This document shows, one piece after another, positions 13,700 to 24,900 of a stretch of DNA of 64,000 nucleotides. The stretch is taken from the NCBI GenBank assembly GCA_008508345.1, contig QNGE01000112.1, forward strand, positions 128,707 through 192,706, given 5' to 3'. The first letter of the stretch is position 1; every line of letters starts with the position of its first letter. The notes beneath the pieces are model-generated. The model ran no database searches, was not told the DNA's origin, and saw nothing but the letters and a program-made list of their open reading frames with translations. Position numbers and translations under genes: made by a program. The DNA is from Paragonimus westermani (taxonomy: Eukaryota; Platyhelminthes; Trematoda; Plagiorchiida; Troglotrematidae).

Positions 13700-15325
13700 A
13701 TAGCTATCGGCTTCGGCTCGATTTACTGACCCGGAATAATTGATGGTTCATTGTTCTATTCAAACAGTATAACCATTCATACCAATCCCTGCATACTATT
13801 GCATGAAACTACAAAATATTCCACACTCAAACCGTACTCGAAGTTGTATGGGCAACGTTGGATTTAGGTTTTGTTGCATACATTAAATAATAACCGAATG
13901 GATAATGAAATGAGTGCACACAGCCAACATATTAGGATTTGTCCAGATACTAATCATAGCTCAGTTTGTGACAAATTTGAGTATTTGGATTTCTGATCAA
14001 TGTATGGACATAGGCGGTGAAATAGGGTCATATTAACATTGTAGGAGATAAACAAGAATTAAACGATGAACGGATCAGGCAGTACCAATAAATATATAAT
14101 CAATGACTGGTCTATGTACAATGAATTATCAAGGTAGTGATAAGTTCACTACGGATTCCCTCTGGACGCAAAAAAGTGATTTGCTAAAGTCTGTGGTGGA
14201 CACTTGAGAAAACCTGAAGTATGTTTTCTTCATAATTTGCGAACAACTGGGAAAGCTCTTGAGAATTTAACATGTGGCCGGATTCGAGCAGGTGTTTTTT
14301 AATGGTATCCAACTTGTATTGAAGGTCCATTTCGGAACATGTCCCGAGATTCGATTGTGCAATGCCTTCACCATATGACCTCCGTACTGCAATCCGCTTG
14401 TAGGGTAAAATTCGTAAATAAGGTTGTGTTCGGCGAATGTTGGCACCGCATGTTTTTTCATAGTTTCAGGCACGCGCATTGCTGCATGCGGTTCGGTGGG
14501 TTTGGCTGAGGTATATGTGTGATTCACTGCTGACCTCAGCTTTTCTCCTCTCCTTGAATGGCGATGATAGGCTTACCAGATTATGGTTGGTCGAGCGTCA
14601 ACTGGTTTTGAACGTTTTTCGACAAAATTTCCAGGCTAACCTCTTTGAATGAGAATCTGCTTGATGCAACTGAGTTCTTCGGACAGACTTTCTTACAAAC
14701 AAACCTTGTGAACCCTGATATAATGTCCGCATGCGCCTACGTTTGTGTGTAACTGGTGAAAATTTGGCGGTAAATAAATGAACAGTCCGGGTCTTTGTTG
14801 AAAGCTGTCTCTAAAAAATGTCATCTTTGAGCCTCACTAAGCAGACGTCCAAAATTTGCAACTGGGTTAATGTCAGTGAAGCCCAACAAAGCAAGACATT
14901 GTTAGCTAAAACAAATGAGACAATTGCTACTGCACGTACTCACACCAGGCGTACTTACATCAGGCGTATGCACTTAAACGTTTCGAGAAATAGCCGAGAT
15001 CATCACTTAGCTAAACTTCGACCGTTTCACCATCTGTAGTGATTTCCATATCCGGTGACCACTTAATCACTAAGAACCAATGGAAATTTGGTGATAACTG
15101 TATACTTGAAATTTCATCCACTTACTGCATGATCGAATGTTGAAGCACTCTAGTATCAAGGACGAGTCAAGCTGAGAAATTGCTTCAAACAAGAGATGAG
15201 TGGCCGACATCTATGCGACCACACGTTCAGCGCACCAAGTATTTACTAATATTATTAGCTAAAGTTTCCAGCCACTCTCTTAGGAAAACTGTATAGAGTA
15301 AAAATTAACGTCCTTGTTCAATTTT
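13700..15325. other. No supported gene
   Basis: Nothing beyond short open frames was found. It is probably intron of the plus-strand CUB-like gene, if that gene is continuous. Confidence 0.4.
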
Positions 15326-15387
15326 CAAGTTGAACATCACTCACATTTGATCTAATAGACTTTTTAGCCAACCTCTTTCGAAAGGAA

Positions 15388-15432
15388 GCACTAGACTCGA
15401 GTTCCACTCTCATTAGGGCTCATCAGTAGTGC
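15388..15432 (-). ncRNA. Hammerhead ribozyme motif, left arm of copy 1 (core damaged)
   Basis: Read on the minus strand: stem I GCACTA, core CTGATGA, stem II with loop, then GGAA in place of GAAA, palindrome CTCGAG, cleavage triplet GTC, stem I partner TAGTGC. The stem I halves pair perfectly. The GAAA to GGAA change and a weakened stem II (GCCC against GAGT) should impair or abolish cleavage. It is the decayed counterpart of the intact motif at 30,682-30,726. Confidence 0.7.
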
Positions 15433-15520
15433 ATATCCTTGCCACGGCCGGGATTTGAACTCCGACCATTCAATCATGAGGCAACTGTGTTAACCCCTGC
15501 GCCATTGACCTCACATTAGG
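15433..15520 (-). promoter_or_regulatory. tRNA-like Pol III promoter region, copy 1
   Basis: On the minus strand an A-box-like TGGCGCAGGGG is followed about 40 nt later by a B-box-like GTTCAAATCCC. Both are close to tRNA gene consensus (TRGYNNAGNGG and GWTCRANNC). A transcript starting here would run leftward directly into the left-arm hammerhead. No full cloverleaf is visible, so this is a tRNA-derived SINE head rather than a tRNA gene. Confidence 0.6.
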
Positions 15521-15557
15521 CACGACCGAGTTGTCACATCTGAACGCTCAACCAATT

Positions 15558-15602
15558 GCACTACTGACGAGCTCTAATGAGAGCGAAACTCGAGTCTAGT
15601 GC
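15558..15602 (+). ncRNA. Hammerhead ribozyme motif, right arm of copy 1 (core intact)
   Basis: Plus strand: GCACTA, CTGACGA, stem II GCTC/GAGC with loop TAATGA, GAAA, CTCGAG, GTC, TAGTGC. All invariant positions are present; the only change from the usual core is C for U at position 7, which is known to be tolerated. Stem I is a perfect 6 bp and stem II a perfect 4 bp. Stem III is the palindrome ACTCGAGT, at best 3 bp with a 2-nt loop in one molecule, but able to pair between two molecules. Predicted cut is after the C of GTC, before TAGTGC. Confidence 0.8.
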
Positions 15603-18294
15603 TTCTTTTCGAAAGAGGCTGGCTAGAAAATTTATTTGAATGCGAAGGCTGCGTTCAAACGTGAGTCATGTCCAACTTAAAAACAAACCAAATCCCCAGT
15701 TTTCATCAGTAAGTTGCTGTTTAGCAAAATACAGACGAACCGTATGCGTGGGAACGCGCATTCAGAAATTGCAACCGAGACCGTATCAAGGATGTGGAAA
15801 GACGTTTAACTAGGGCAGAATGATCATAACGGAATAAACATTTTCCAGCAAGCGAGTGTGACATTCTAAAATGCTGCAACACAATAAATTCAACGAGACT
15901 ATAACCAGGAATGTTGCTACATTTAGAAGAGTGCATCAGGCACTCCTAGAGAAAGAGAATGTCCTCGGTTAAAATCTCAACAATTCAAACCGGAGTAGGA
16001 TATTGTCAAATACGGAGTTATTATTCATTTACAGAAGAGAGGATAAGTTTACACGGGGTTAAGAATGGTTTCTAGTGTGAGGAATGGTATCTGGAAAGTT
16101 TCATTTCAGCAACCTGAAACAAGGAAAGACATCGACCTGTTGCTCAACGTGACACTCGAACATTTAACAGACTGAGGCTTCGGAAGAAACGTGTTGCCGA
16201 TCAGTTTTATGGTCAAATATCAGGAAGTTGTCCGTAGATTATGTCGTTCAGAAGAAAAAATGAATGATATACATCTGAATTTATTGCGAGATAAGGAGTC
16301 CGTATTGTACTGACTGGTCAATTCCGGAGAGTCAAGTGAGGAGGACGTTTCAGAATGTCATCACTTTCATGTTTGAGCAACAGCAGATTCGTGCAAACGT
16401 GTATTGGTTTCAAATAGTACGGAAATCTTGATACGAGAAAAACTGCACCTTACAGAACAATTGCTGTCGAGTGACGGACCTCAGAATGGCCTTTTCTTTG
16501 AAATTGATGTGATGTTAGCGTTTTGTCAACAGTGAGCAATTTGTTCTGTGTTATGCACTCTATAAATACATACAAAAAAGAAAGCCAAAATTCCAAGCAC
16601 ATTGTTTGAACCCAGTTATCGGCAGCGCATCCATCTGTCCAAATTTGACAGCTTTTTATGCAACTGTGCTGTACCCATTCCTTTCCAAAGAGTTTGATCT
16701 AAACGATTTTTTATAAAATGCATTGAGACAATAAATCGTTTAAGTTGAACAATTAAAAGATGGAAATAACCTCATTTCCATTACCTTATTTCAATAATGA
16801 ATGGAAGAAACAAAGAATGACAAATGCTGACTGACAGCAAATTGTGTGATCGTTAAAGAACTTTTTCGGCGGCGCTGGAATTTATTCTGGAGGTTGGCTA
16901 AACCAATAATTAGGCTGTCCAGTGGTTTTGTTTCATAGATCAAGCTCTCGAACGATTGATAGCCTGCAAGTAATACTTCAGACTACTTTGCTTTAAATTA
17001 CAACTTAAACTGGAAACAGGAATGACACATGAAAGATTTGCTTTCCGTGCTGCCGTTAACGTGCAATCAAATTGACGTAATCACTCCGCAAAACTGGCAT
17101 ATGTTCTGTCCTAAGCAACAACAGATAATGGGATTGTCAGCCGATACTGCAGTGTAGAGGTATGCACTGTAGTGCGTTTGCTTACCGCTACAACGTCTTC
17201 CATTAAACTAGCATAAATTGAATCCCGATTCATCCTTCCGAATGTTTCACTCCAAAGAACACTTCATATTCTATTCCACGCTTAACTGTCTTTTCCCACA
17301 GGAGAAGTGCACATGTATTTCACGTGTTTCCACTGAAGGTTTTTAGCAAATGAAGGCCTGATTAGCAGGCCCATCAGTGATGACGAAACGGGTGAGCTTT
17401 TTCAACGGTCCTTATGAGTGCATCAAGAGTAGTGTGGGATTTGGTCAGTTGCTTATTCACTATCAATTTTAATTAGGCCGTGTAAACTATAATCCGCTTC
17501 ATTCTGGTTACCAAAAGAACAGTGCCACAGTTAATTCTTCCAATAACTCTGGAGAGAAATTTGAATCGGACGAAAATTAAGCGTCCAAGCTAACTCAGGG
17601 AGTTGTCATTCTGTAACAAGCGACCTTATTGCCTGTAAGGCTCGGACAATTTTCCTCTGAATACACAATTTTCGTCTCGTAATTTAGTCCCAACTTTCTC
17701 CGTAAGAGAATGCTGAACCTAACAACTGGACAGGATACTAAACTTGATTCATCCAGAGTGGTGAATAGCCCAGAGGTAATTGGTTCGGGAAACACGTTTC
17801 TATGATGCCGCCTGCCCATTTTCAATGTGCACTCAAGTCGGCTTCCATGCTGTCCTCAGTTTGTCATGTTCAGTGGTGTTCACGTATCTCCTGCTACAGA
17901 CTTCCAGCTGGAACAACCCAACCCGCTCCATAAAAATCACGAAAGATTGAACACATCCTGAAGTCACATATTCAGGCAGCAAATCCCCGAGTGGCACATA
18001 AGCGACCAGGTTGAAACCGAACGGGAGTTACAGCTGAACTATACGAACAGGCTAATGATGCTACAATCAACGACATGAACTCGCGATAAACTAACTTGTC
18101 CAGTTTCATGAATAAAAACTTCTAAGGTGCTGTGCTTCCATAATCAAAGGGTGGTAGTGGACGTTATGATGTATTCAGTATGATATATCAGACGAAATGT
18201 GAGATATCTGTGTAGTGCCGCCAAATGAGTACGCAAACAAAGTACACATTTTGTACTGTGTTACAACAGCAATTTAGAAGTTGAACACTGCAAG

Positions 18295-18386
18295 ACGGAA
18301 GAAAAACACAGGTGGAAGTTGAATACAACCAGTTGTTGGAAAGTATGAAACACTTCACGCGTTTACACAAAGAAGTGCGACGCTAC
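18295..18386 (+). CDS. Possible exon resembling the start of a BAR domain
   Basis: Phase 1 in, phase 0 out, closed by a GTGAGT donor at 18387. It reads KTQVEVEYNQLLESM then KHFTRLHKEVRRY. The heptad-like E-x-E-Y-x-x-L ... T-R-L-x-K-E-x-R-R-Y pattern recalls the first helix of BIN/amphiphysin N-BAR domains, which sense and bend membranes. The upstream acceptor is purine-rich and poor, and no other BAR exon was found nearby, so this may be coincidence. Confidence 0.2.
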
Positions 18387-18684
18387 GTGAGTGTCTTTGC
18401 AAATGGTTTAAGAATGGCGTCAGATCAACAGGCACACGCAGAGCATGAATGGAATTTGGGGATTCATTTGTTTAGTCACATATGGCGATCATTCTTGTTT
18501 CAGCATATACACGGAATTATCTGTAATCATCTCCCCTGTTTGCATTTGGTAATTACAAAGGAACAATTTGTGTATCATCATTTAACACCTGTTTATCATC
18601 ACCGTTCGAGGTGTTAGTTCTCTCCACGTACTGAAACCCTGTCAAAATTGATTGCATTACTAATGAGTAGTGTGGCAGATTTAT

Positions 18685-18715
18685 GCTGTGTCTGTCGCTG
18701 GTTCGAATCCAGCCA
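18685..18715 (+). repeat. T-arm-like tRNA-derived fragment
   Basis: GCTGG, loop TTCGAAT, CCAGC forms a perfect 5-bp tRNA T-arm and contains a consensus B box. There is no matching acceptor stem or anticodon arm, so it is best read as a fragment of a tRNA-derived short element, different from the inverted-repeat family. Confidence 0.35.
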
Positions 18716-19750
18716 AAGCCCTGACTTTTCACAGTTGGGTTTCATCTAAAATTGATTGCGTTTAGCTAGCTTCTTCAAGCAGTACGGTTAGAGTATACCA
18801 GCATGTAAGTATGCTCTGCCCTTGGTGAGTATGGACTATGCTAACATTGCTTGGTGTAACCGTGGTTGGGATGAGCCGTTTTGTGCGTGTACCATGTGCT
18901 GAACATACCACTTTCAGTAAATGTGCATGGGTATCCTAATTATCAAGTAATTACATGTTTTTCCCATGTTTTTTAAATAAGCGATTTTCATGGGACTGAT
19001 CTGAACTATAGTCCGCATTCCCATCTGATGGCAGCATACAACAGATTAATGAAATAAGGAGGCTAATAGGAGTAATCCGAGAGACGGCACTATTTTGTGT
19101 TCCTTCAGTACGTCCGACAGAGTAAACCGCATAACTCTATGCATTAGCAGCAAAAACATGGCTCTCTAATTACACTAGAACTGACTGAATTGTTTTGCTT
19201 TATGTTTTAATCTTGCGACAGTATTAGATGCAGATGTTGGGACAATAACCAGCCATGAATAACGTTCACGGGAAGCACTATATGGCGTGCCCGATAATTA
19301 TCAATTAGTTAACATCATCCCAAGTGTGTTACGGAGAACGAGTGAGCTAATGAAGATGACCAAGTAAATGTCACACGGTCGTGAAGGTGACACGTAAACG
19401 GTATGTTTGCCTTCCGAAAAGGCTGACTAAAGCCACCACACAACGGCATTCAACTACAATTAACAAGATGTACTTTGCCACAAAAATACGCACACGCTCT
19501 ATCTCCAATCCAACGTTTTTTTCATACTCAAAAACTAAAGCTCCGCATTCTACAGCCTCGTTCCGCGTACATTTCTTCAGTTGTTCGGTTGAAATCAATT
19601 ATGACGGTGACACTATCAGAGGTTTACCTGAACGGCTCCTTGAGTCACCTGGTCAGAGTCCGTAGTAGACTTGCAGAGTCAAGGAGTCATAGTTGTCCAA
19701 CTTGTGGATACTACTCATGTCCATCGATGCCATCAATGTATTCCGCCCAG

Positions 19751-19886
19751 TTGACGGTTCACAGCTGAAGACATTTGAAATTCACCTGGGTGACCGATCT
19801 CGATTGGATCAGACGCGTCTTGGTCAGAATTTGGAACAACCTTTTATCATATCCCACTTTGTGAACTCTCCAAAACCTGCTGTTAG
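19751..19886 (+). CDS. Candidate exon, CUB-like C-terminal half
   Basis: Phase 1 in, phase 2 out. It is preceded by a pyrimidine-containing CCGCCCAG acceptor and followed by AG|GTTTAC. It reads GSQLKTFEIHLGDRSRL, then GQNLEQPFIISHF and VNSPKPAV. The order (hydrophobic strand with a DR turn, L-G-Q, P-F-I-I-S, then a V-x-F strand) resembles the end of a CUB domain (D-x-L-E-I-x-D-G, L-C-G, P-I-x-S, V-x-F). The cysteines normally found there are absent, so the match is weak. Confidence 0.3.
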
Positions 19887-20627
19887 GTTTACGTTTTAAT
19901 TTTGATTTGACACACAAATGACTGAACACAGCAACTTATCCGTTCTCTGATGATTCCTTTGTGTTGAAGATCACGGCAACAATTAACATATAAAAACCCA
20001 TTATTGTACTCATGGTGGTCACTAAACCTTCGTTATATGGACGGTGAATGAGGCGACTACATCACCCCATTGACACTACCAAGTAAGGTACGTATGGAGA
20101 CAAAAATTCTGCATCAGATGTTCAGTTTTAGTAATATACTGAAGTGTTGTGGGAGGGGTAAATGAGGTCTAGCAGTGTTGGTTATATATTCACACTGGGA
20201 AAATGTTCCATTCAACACGCTTCCAGAATGGTGCAGTCTTCTGGTGCAAAGATAAAACTTTATCTCTTTTATATAATTTACTCCAAATCAAAACAGCAAG
20301 CCGTTAATTCAATAGCTAAAGCATGTTAGGATTGTAGATTTTCTAAACGTCCGCGATATCGGAAACGCAGTTGATTAGGCTTGCACTGAACTAATACTTC
20401 GACTAAGAAAAACTTCAGTTTACTTGTCCCTTCAAGGCAAACCCTGACAACGAAGATCTTCATCAAAGGCAAAATTAAGATATGGATCATTTGATTACAA
20501 ACTATCCACGCACACAGAAAGGCTACAACCGAATATTAGAAGCTTTTAAACGGTAAACAGTGTGTTGTCACTGAGCATGGTTTCCAAATGGGACCGCATA
20601 GTAGGAATAGTCTTCCAGAGGGAATAG

Positions 20628-20981
20628 TTGCTGAAACACCTTATTTTGCATCAAATCGATCCCTACATATCCGAGCATTTTGTCATGATTCAAACGAAGG
20701 CTTTCATTTCTGACGAGCAACGTTGCTACGCCTATCCGTCTTCCATCATCAGCTGCTCATTCTGTCTCTTCAAATTACCTTATCTCTCATTTGAACATAT
20801 AATCAAAATGTGGAGAGCTCAAAAACCCGAATTAATCTATTCATTCAACTCCGGTTCACTGTGTCCGAGCTCGTCTATATCGCTTAAATGGCTGGCAATA
20901 TACCTACGCCAATCTTCATCGCAAAAGTATGTGTTGCAGGTTTTTACTCAAAGTATTGATTCGCCTAGTCAGTCTCGTTAA
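20628..20981 (+). CDS. Candidate exon(s), CUB-like block
   Basis: A 354-nt open frame. The C-terminal half, SGSLCPSSSISLKWL then AIYLRQSSSQKYVLQV, resembles the end of the 28.4-kb exon (KLCG ... FITMRWTLNV ... SFLQL): leucine-cysteine, spacer, I-S/T-L/M-K/R-W strand, then a Y/F-x-L-Q strand. This points to another copy of the same module. The borders are unclear: several AG sites precede it, and there are GT options at 20,927 (GTATGT) and near the stop. Confidence 0.3.
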   Translation: MLKHLILHQIDPYISEHFVMIQTKAFISDEQRCYAYPSSIISCSFCLFKLPYLSFEHIIKMWRAQKPELIYSFNSGSLCPSSSISLKWLAIYLRQSSSQKYVLQVFTQSIDSPSQSR

Positions 20982-21666
20982 GGATCGGAGTGGTTTTTAG
21001 TTGTAGCTTGGCCAGTCCAATCAACCGACATCAAATAGACACTGAAAGACTGGTAGGATTTCTTCTACCATTTTTGTCATTGATACTGACGGAGAAGAAA
21101 AGATTACAATATCGAGTATATCTCAGCCATTATTAACATTTTGGAATTAATGCATTCTGCACGCATGTGTGGGGTATCTTAGGCATGTTTGATCAACCAG
21201 ACTGCTTTCAGGTCTTATCGGAAACAGAGATGTGTTCATACCTAGTGTTGCATGACTGTTGATTATCACTCACGGACCATGACGAACATATTGGTGTTGA
21301 CGACAGTGGTAATGATTGTTTTTTACGGACCACCAACGTAGTAATTAGACCGTAGTTAATGCCCAAACGTCTCCAGTAGACGACTGATTATCCAGTACAG
21401 TGGATTTGTGATTAACACACGTAAATTGTCTCAAGTTTGCACGTTTGTCGTGTTAGTTCACATGATTAGACTGTGTCGGATAGACTGCTCACTAATGCAT
21501 CTGGAGCAGTCAGTCCAAATCTGTGAGCATACTGCATCAAAAGAATCGGCCCGGAGACAGAAATGTTTGTAAAATATGATATTCTTATGCAGAACAAAGA
21601 CATGAATAAAGGGAAGTTTTGGTTTAGGTTAACTGGGGATTAGTAGAAGATTTTGGTTTGTAGAAA

Positions 21667-21990
21667 CTGAACATCACTCGTGAATGATCGCACTTGTGGC
21701 ATTTTCATTGAGAATTCCGTCAGCCTAATTCAAAAAGGAGCATTACTCGAACTTTGGTTTTGTTTGAGCTCATCAGTAGTGCACGTGTTTGCTACGAATT
21801 GGATTAGAACTTTAGCCAGGCTCTCACTAAGTAACCGCGTTTACCAGTGTGCCATTAATTTCATATCAGGTGTGACTGAATTGTCGTGTGAAAAAACTCA
21901 ACCACATTTGCTTGTAAGTAATGATCTGGTTGCCGGATCACCTCGAGAGGAGACAGATTAACTGTCCCGCTAACTCCGATCAATAAACCC
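21667..21990. mobile_element. Inverted-repeat element, copy 3 (decayed)
   Basis: It keeps the left end (TGAACATCACTCG), the GAGCTCATCAGTAGTGCA block, a recognisable tRNA-like middle (cf. GCCATTAATTTCATATCAGG with GCCATTGACCTCACATTAGG in copies 1 and 2) and ATGATCTGGTTGCCGGATCA near the right arm. The left-arm hammerhead still has GCACTA-CTGATGA on the minus strand, but stem II and the GAAA are lost. The right arm is barely recognisable. This is an old copy of the same family. Confidence 0.6.
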
Positions 21991-24900
21991 AGGACTACGA
22001 CTTCTGTCTAGATTGAAATCATAAAAATACTTAACTTATTGAGCGGTTTTTAATTGCTGGTTCTAATTGCCTTGAACATCACTCATAGCTCATCAAAACC
22101 ATCTCATTCACGTGGGTCTTTCTTTCAAGCTGAAGAGTCGCTGATGTTCAGTTTAGATTACGTGGATAACCAAACTTTTTGTGTTGCAATTCCTAATTCC
22201 CTCAGGTAACTGAAATAGATCAACCGTTTATGGCTAGTCTGAAAACAAATAAGCAATTACCAGTACTCCGGAAAGGCGTAGATCATGCTATTTGTCGCGG
22301 TTAGAATAAAAATTGTGAATAATTATATTTGCCAGATTACCTACCAGACAGTTTTCGATGAAGTCATAAAAACGAAAGAACAAACAAATTGGAAAGAGAT
22401 GAAAGTTTTCTCACGTGAATGGCAAAAATTCTAGAAGCATGACTGTAAAAAGCTGTGATAATTAGGCTGTAGAGTGAACCCCATTTTTGTAGATAGCCCC
22501 ACTGACTACTAACGAAGCACAGGATAAAAGGTTCGACCTGGTTTAGTCTCATCAGAATCGTGCATGTCCGGATATTGCAAGCATGAACCGTGCAGATGGA
22601 ATGTAAGATATCAAGAAAGCAACTTACATATTTCCGGCGACCGTAACCACCCTATTTAGTCAATAAGCGTCTGTTTCATCATTCTAATATTTATTCACGG
22701 GTCGTAGCTCCAGTTCGCGATGTGCACGGTGCTGTTGATACCCACCAGCTGTAAATCGCTTGGTCGGTTGACACTGAAACATTTAGCATTAAGTAAAAAC
22801 TATATCACAGTTAGGTTGTTGAACTCTTAAGATTTTGACAGCGCGCCTGAAAGTAATTGGTCAAGTCAAAAAGTCCTTGTAAAGACGCTGACTCTGGAAA
22901 TCATTTCGTCAAGGCAAATATGCCCGACACATGCACATATTCCTCTAGATGTGGATTTGGCTTCACTGTTCAGAACAACTGATAAGTTTCTGTGTTATCC
23001 ACAGCCAAGCTTCCTTATACTCCCGCATATCCCTCTAGTCTTTCATAGCAAACAAAATTCACCGTTGGTCGCCAGACGTGAGCGACACTTGGCTGGACTA
23101 GGGTAAATGGAGAGGCTTCATAATATATATGGCCATATAGAACCAACGTGAGTTTGATTTCAATTTTTGGTCACTGTACAGGAGTTTGGCTTTCACTCGT
23201 GCATATTCTTGCATATCTTTGTCAGAAGTACAAAATCAACCATGATCTCATGGGGCAATTATACTGACTGATATGCTGATGATCTTACGTTAGGCAAATG
23301 GTTTGTTAGCTGAAACTAGCTAGTATCTACATCAGTGGATCCACTGGAAGTCTGCAAGTTTCAACGCCTAAGTGCACCTGACTTTGTCTTGGACGGTTGT
23401 AAAAGGGTATAGATTGAAGTGAAATCAACAACGATAGAAAAACAAGGGGAGTGTTTTATTTTAGTCGTGCTGAGGACCAAGTCAGCATAAATCAAAATGA
23501 GGTTGAATTGATTAGAATAAACGGTTGTAACCACCAGATGGCAGTTAAGCACGAGTCAAGAGCGCATCAGTAGGTATCGACTTGTTAGGGTCAACGTCAA
23601 TGCTCTTAGATCACAGCAAAGTTGGTATGCCGGTCAAACCGATATGCAGCTCCATTCAAGACTGAACTCACCTTGACAGTAAGAGAATGGTGCAAATAAC
23701 TCGAGTAAATAAACAGATGTTGCAGCATCATCAATCGTTCCTATAGACCAAGGTCCATACAATGAAAAGGAATATATCTCACAGGATATGACGGTAAATG
23801 CAGCCTTCTCTGGGTCAAAGTCGTCTCTGACATGTAGAAAGTATACGGAGAGTCAACTCAGTGCAAGTCAGTTTCATGAATAGCCAAATAAAAAGCTACA
23901 ATACACTTGTTATTTCATGAGGTACTCATAGGATTAAAGGAAGTTTTTTCTTTAAAAAAATGATCTAAAAACTGAAAAATTTAATCGAAATTCAGAGAGT
24001 ACCAGCTGGCTGAAATTCACGATAAAGCTGTGTAGCTGGAAGTTCTAAAACAAACGCACTAACATTTCAAGGGCCGTGCCAGCTTTCCCTGTCATTGAAA
24101 GAAAGATTGAAAATTTCTGGGACTCTACGCTTCAGGTCTCACTCGTAGACAATAAGTTCCCATCAGTGGTTAACTAAAATGTGATCGATGAACAACAAAA
24201 CACAGAAAAGCGTCACTTTACAGTTAAGTTAGTTGACCCGAAATTGTTACATTTTCTCCTAGCCGTACAAACCGTGCAGACTATTTTCAGCAATTCTGTT
24301 CACCATGTGTCACGTTTTGTACCCTATCACAGTACCGAGTGACACACCAACTGCGCTAGTTTGGGAATGAATAATGGGAATAACAGCAGGTTTAGAATGG
24401 AGTACTGAAGTACACCGTTAGTTGCACAGTGCCATTCACAGATTGGGCCATTGAACGTGATAAGAAAATGTCGGCTTTTCAGATGACCTGATTTCTACTG
24501 GTGAAGAACAATACATTGGATTGTGTGATTGAAGATATAGAAGAGTTTGGCTCAATGTTGTCAGCGTCTTTGTCCAACTGTTTCCGGGCTTTGAGTAGTT
24601 TTGTTATGCATAGGCACTTTCATAACCCAGGTTGATCGTTAGACAATAATGTATAGCGTGCAATGTAAGCTCTCATCTGGTCAATTGTTATAACTCCAGA
24701 AACTTCGGGATAACTATTTATAATTTAACTCATCTGTAGTTCACATGCTTGTTATGATAATTTCCATAAGAAATATGAAATACCTTTTGAACCTTTCAGA
24801 CTTCCGAAAGCATAACACAGTTAAGAAGGCGATTGCTGATTGTACTCTAGAAACAGCACACATGGCGTGACAGCTATAATCGTTGTGCTTCTTAGCACAA

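Larger units (their letters stand above)
15326..15679. mobile_element. Inverted-repeat element with tRNA-like centre, copy 1
   Basis: The left end (AAGTTGAACATCACTCAC...) and the right end (...GTGAGTCATGTCCAACTT) are reverse complements for about 100 bp, with a small deletion in the left arm. Both arms share the GAAGCACTAGACTCGAG block and a hammerhead motif. Between them on the minus strand is a tRNA-like segment: an A-box-like TGGCGCAGGGG and a B-box-like GTTCAAATCCC. The same layout recurs at 30.6 kb and, decayed, at 21.7, 35.0 and 43.1 kb. There is no coding capacity, so it is non-autonomous. Target-site duplications are not clear. Confidence 0.8.

Noticed and set aside
17378..17395. GATGACGAAACGG, resembling a hammerhead end
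   Set aside because: No CTGATGA at the right distance and no pairing stems.
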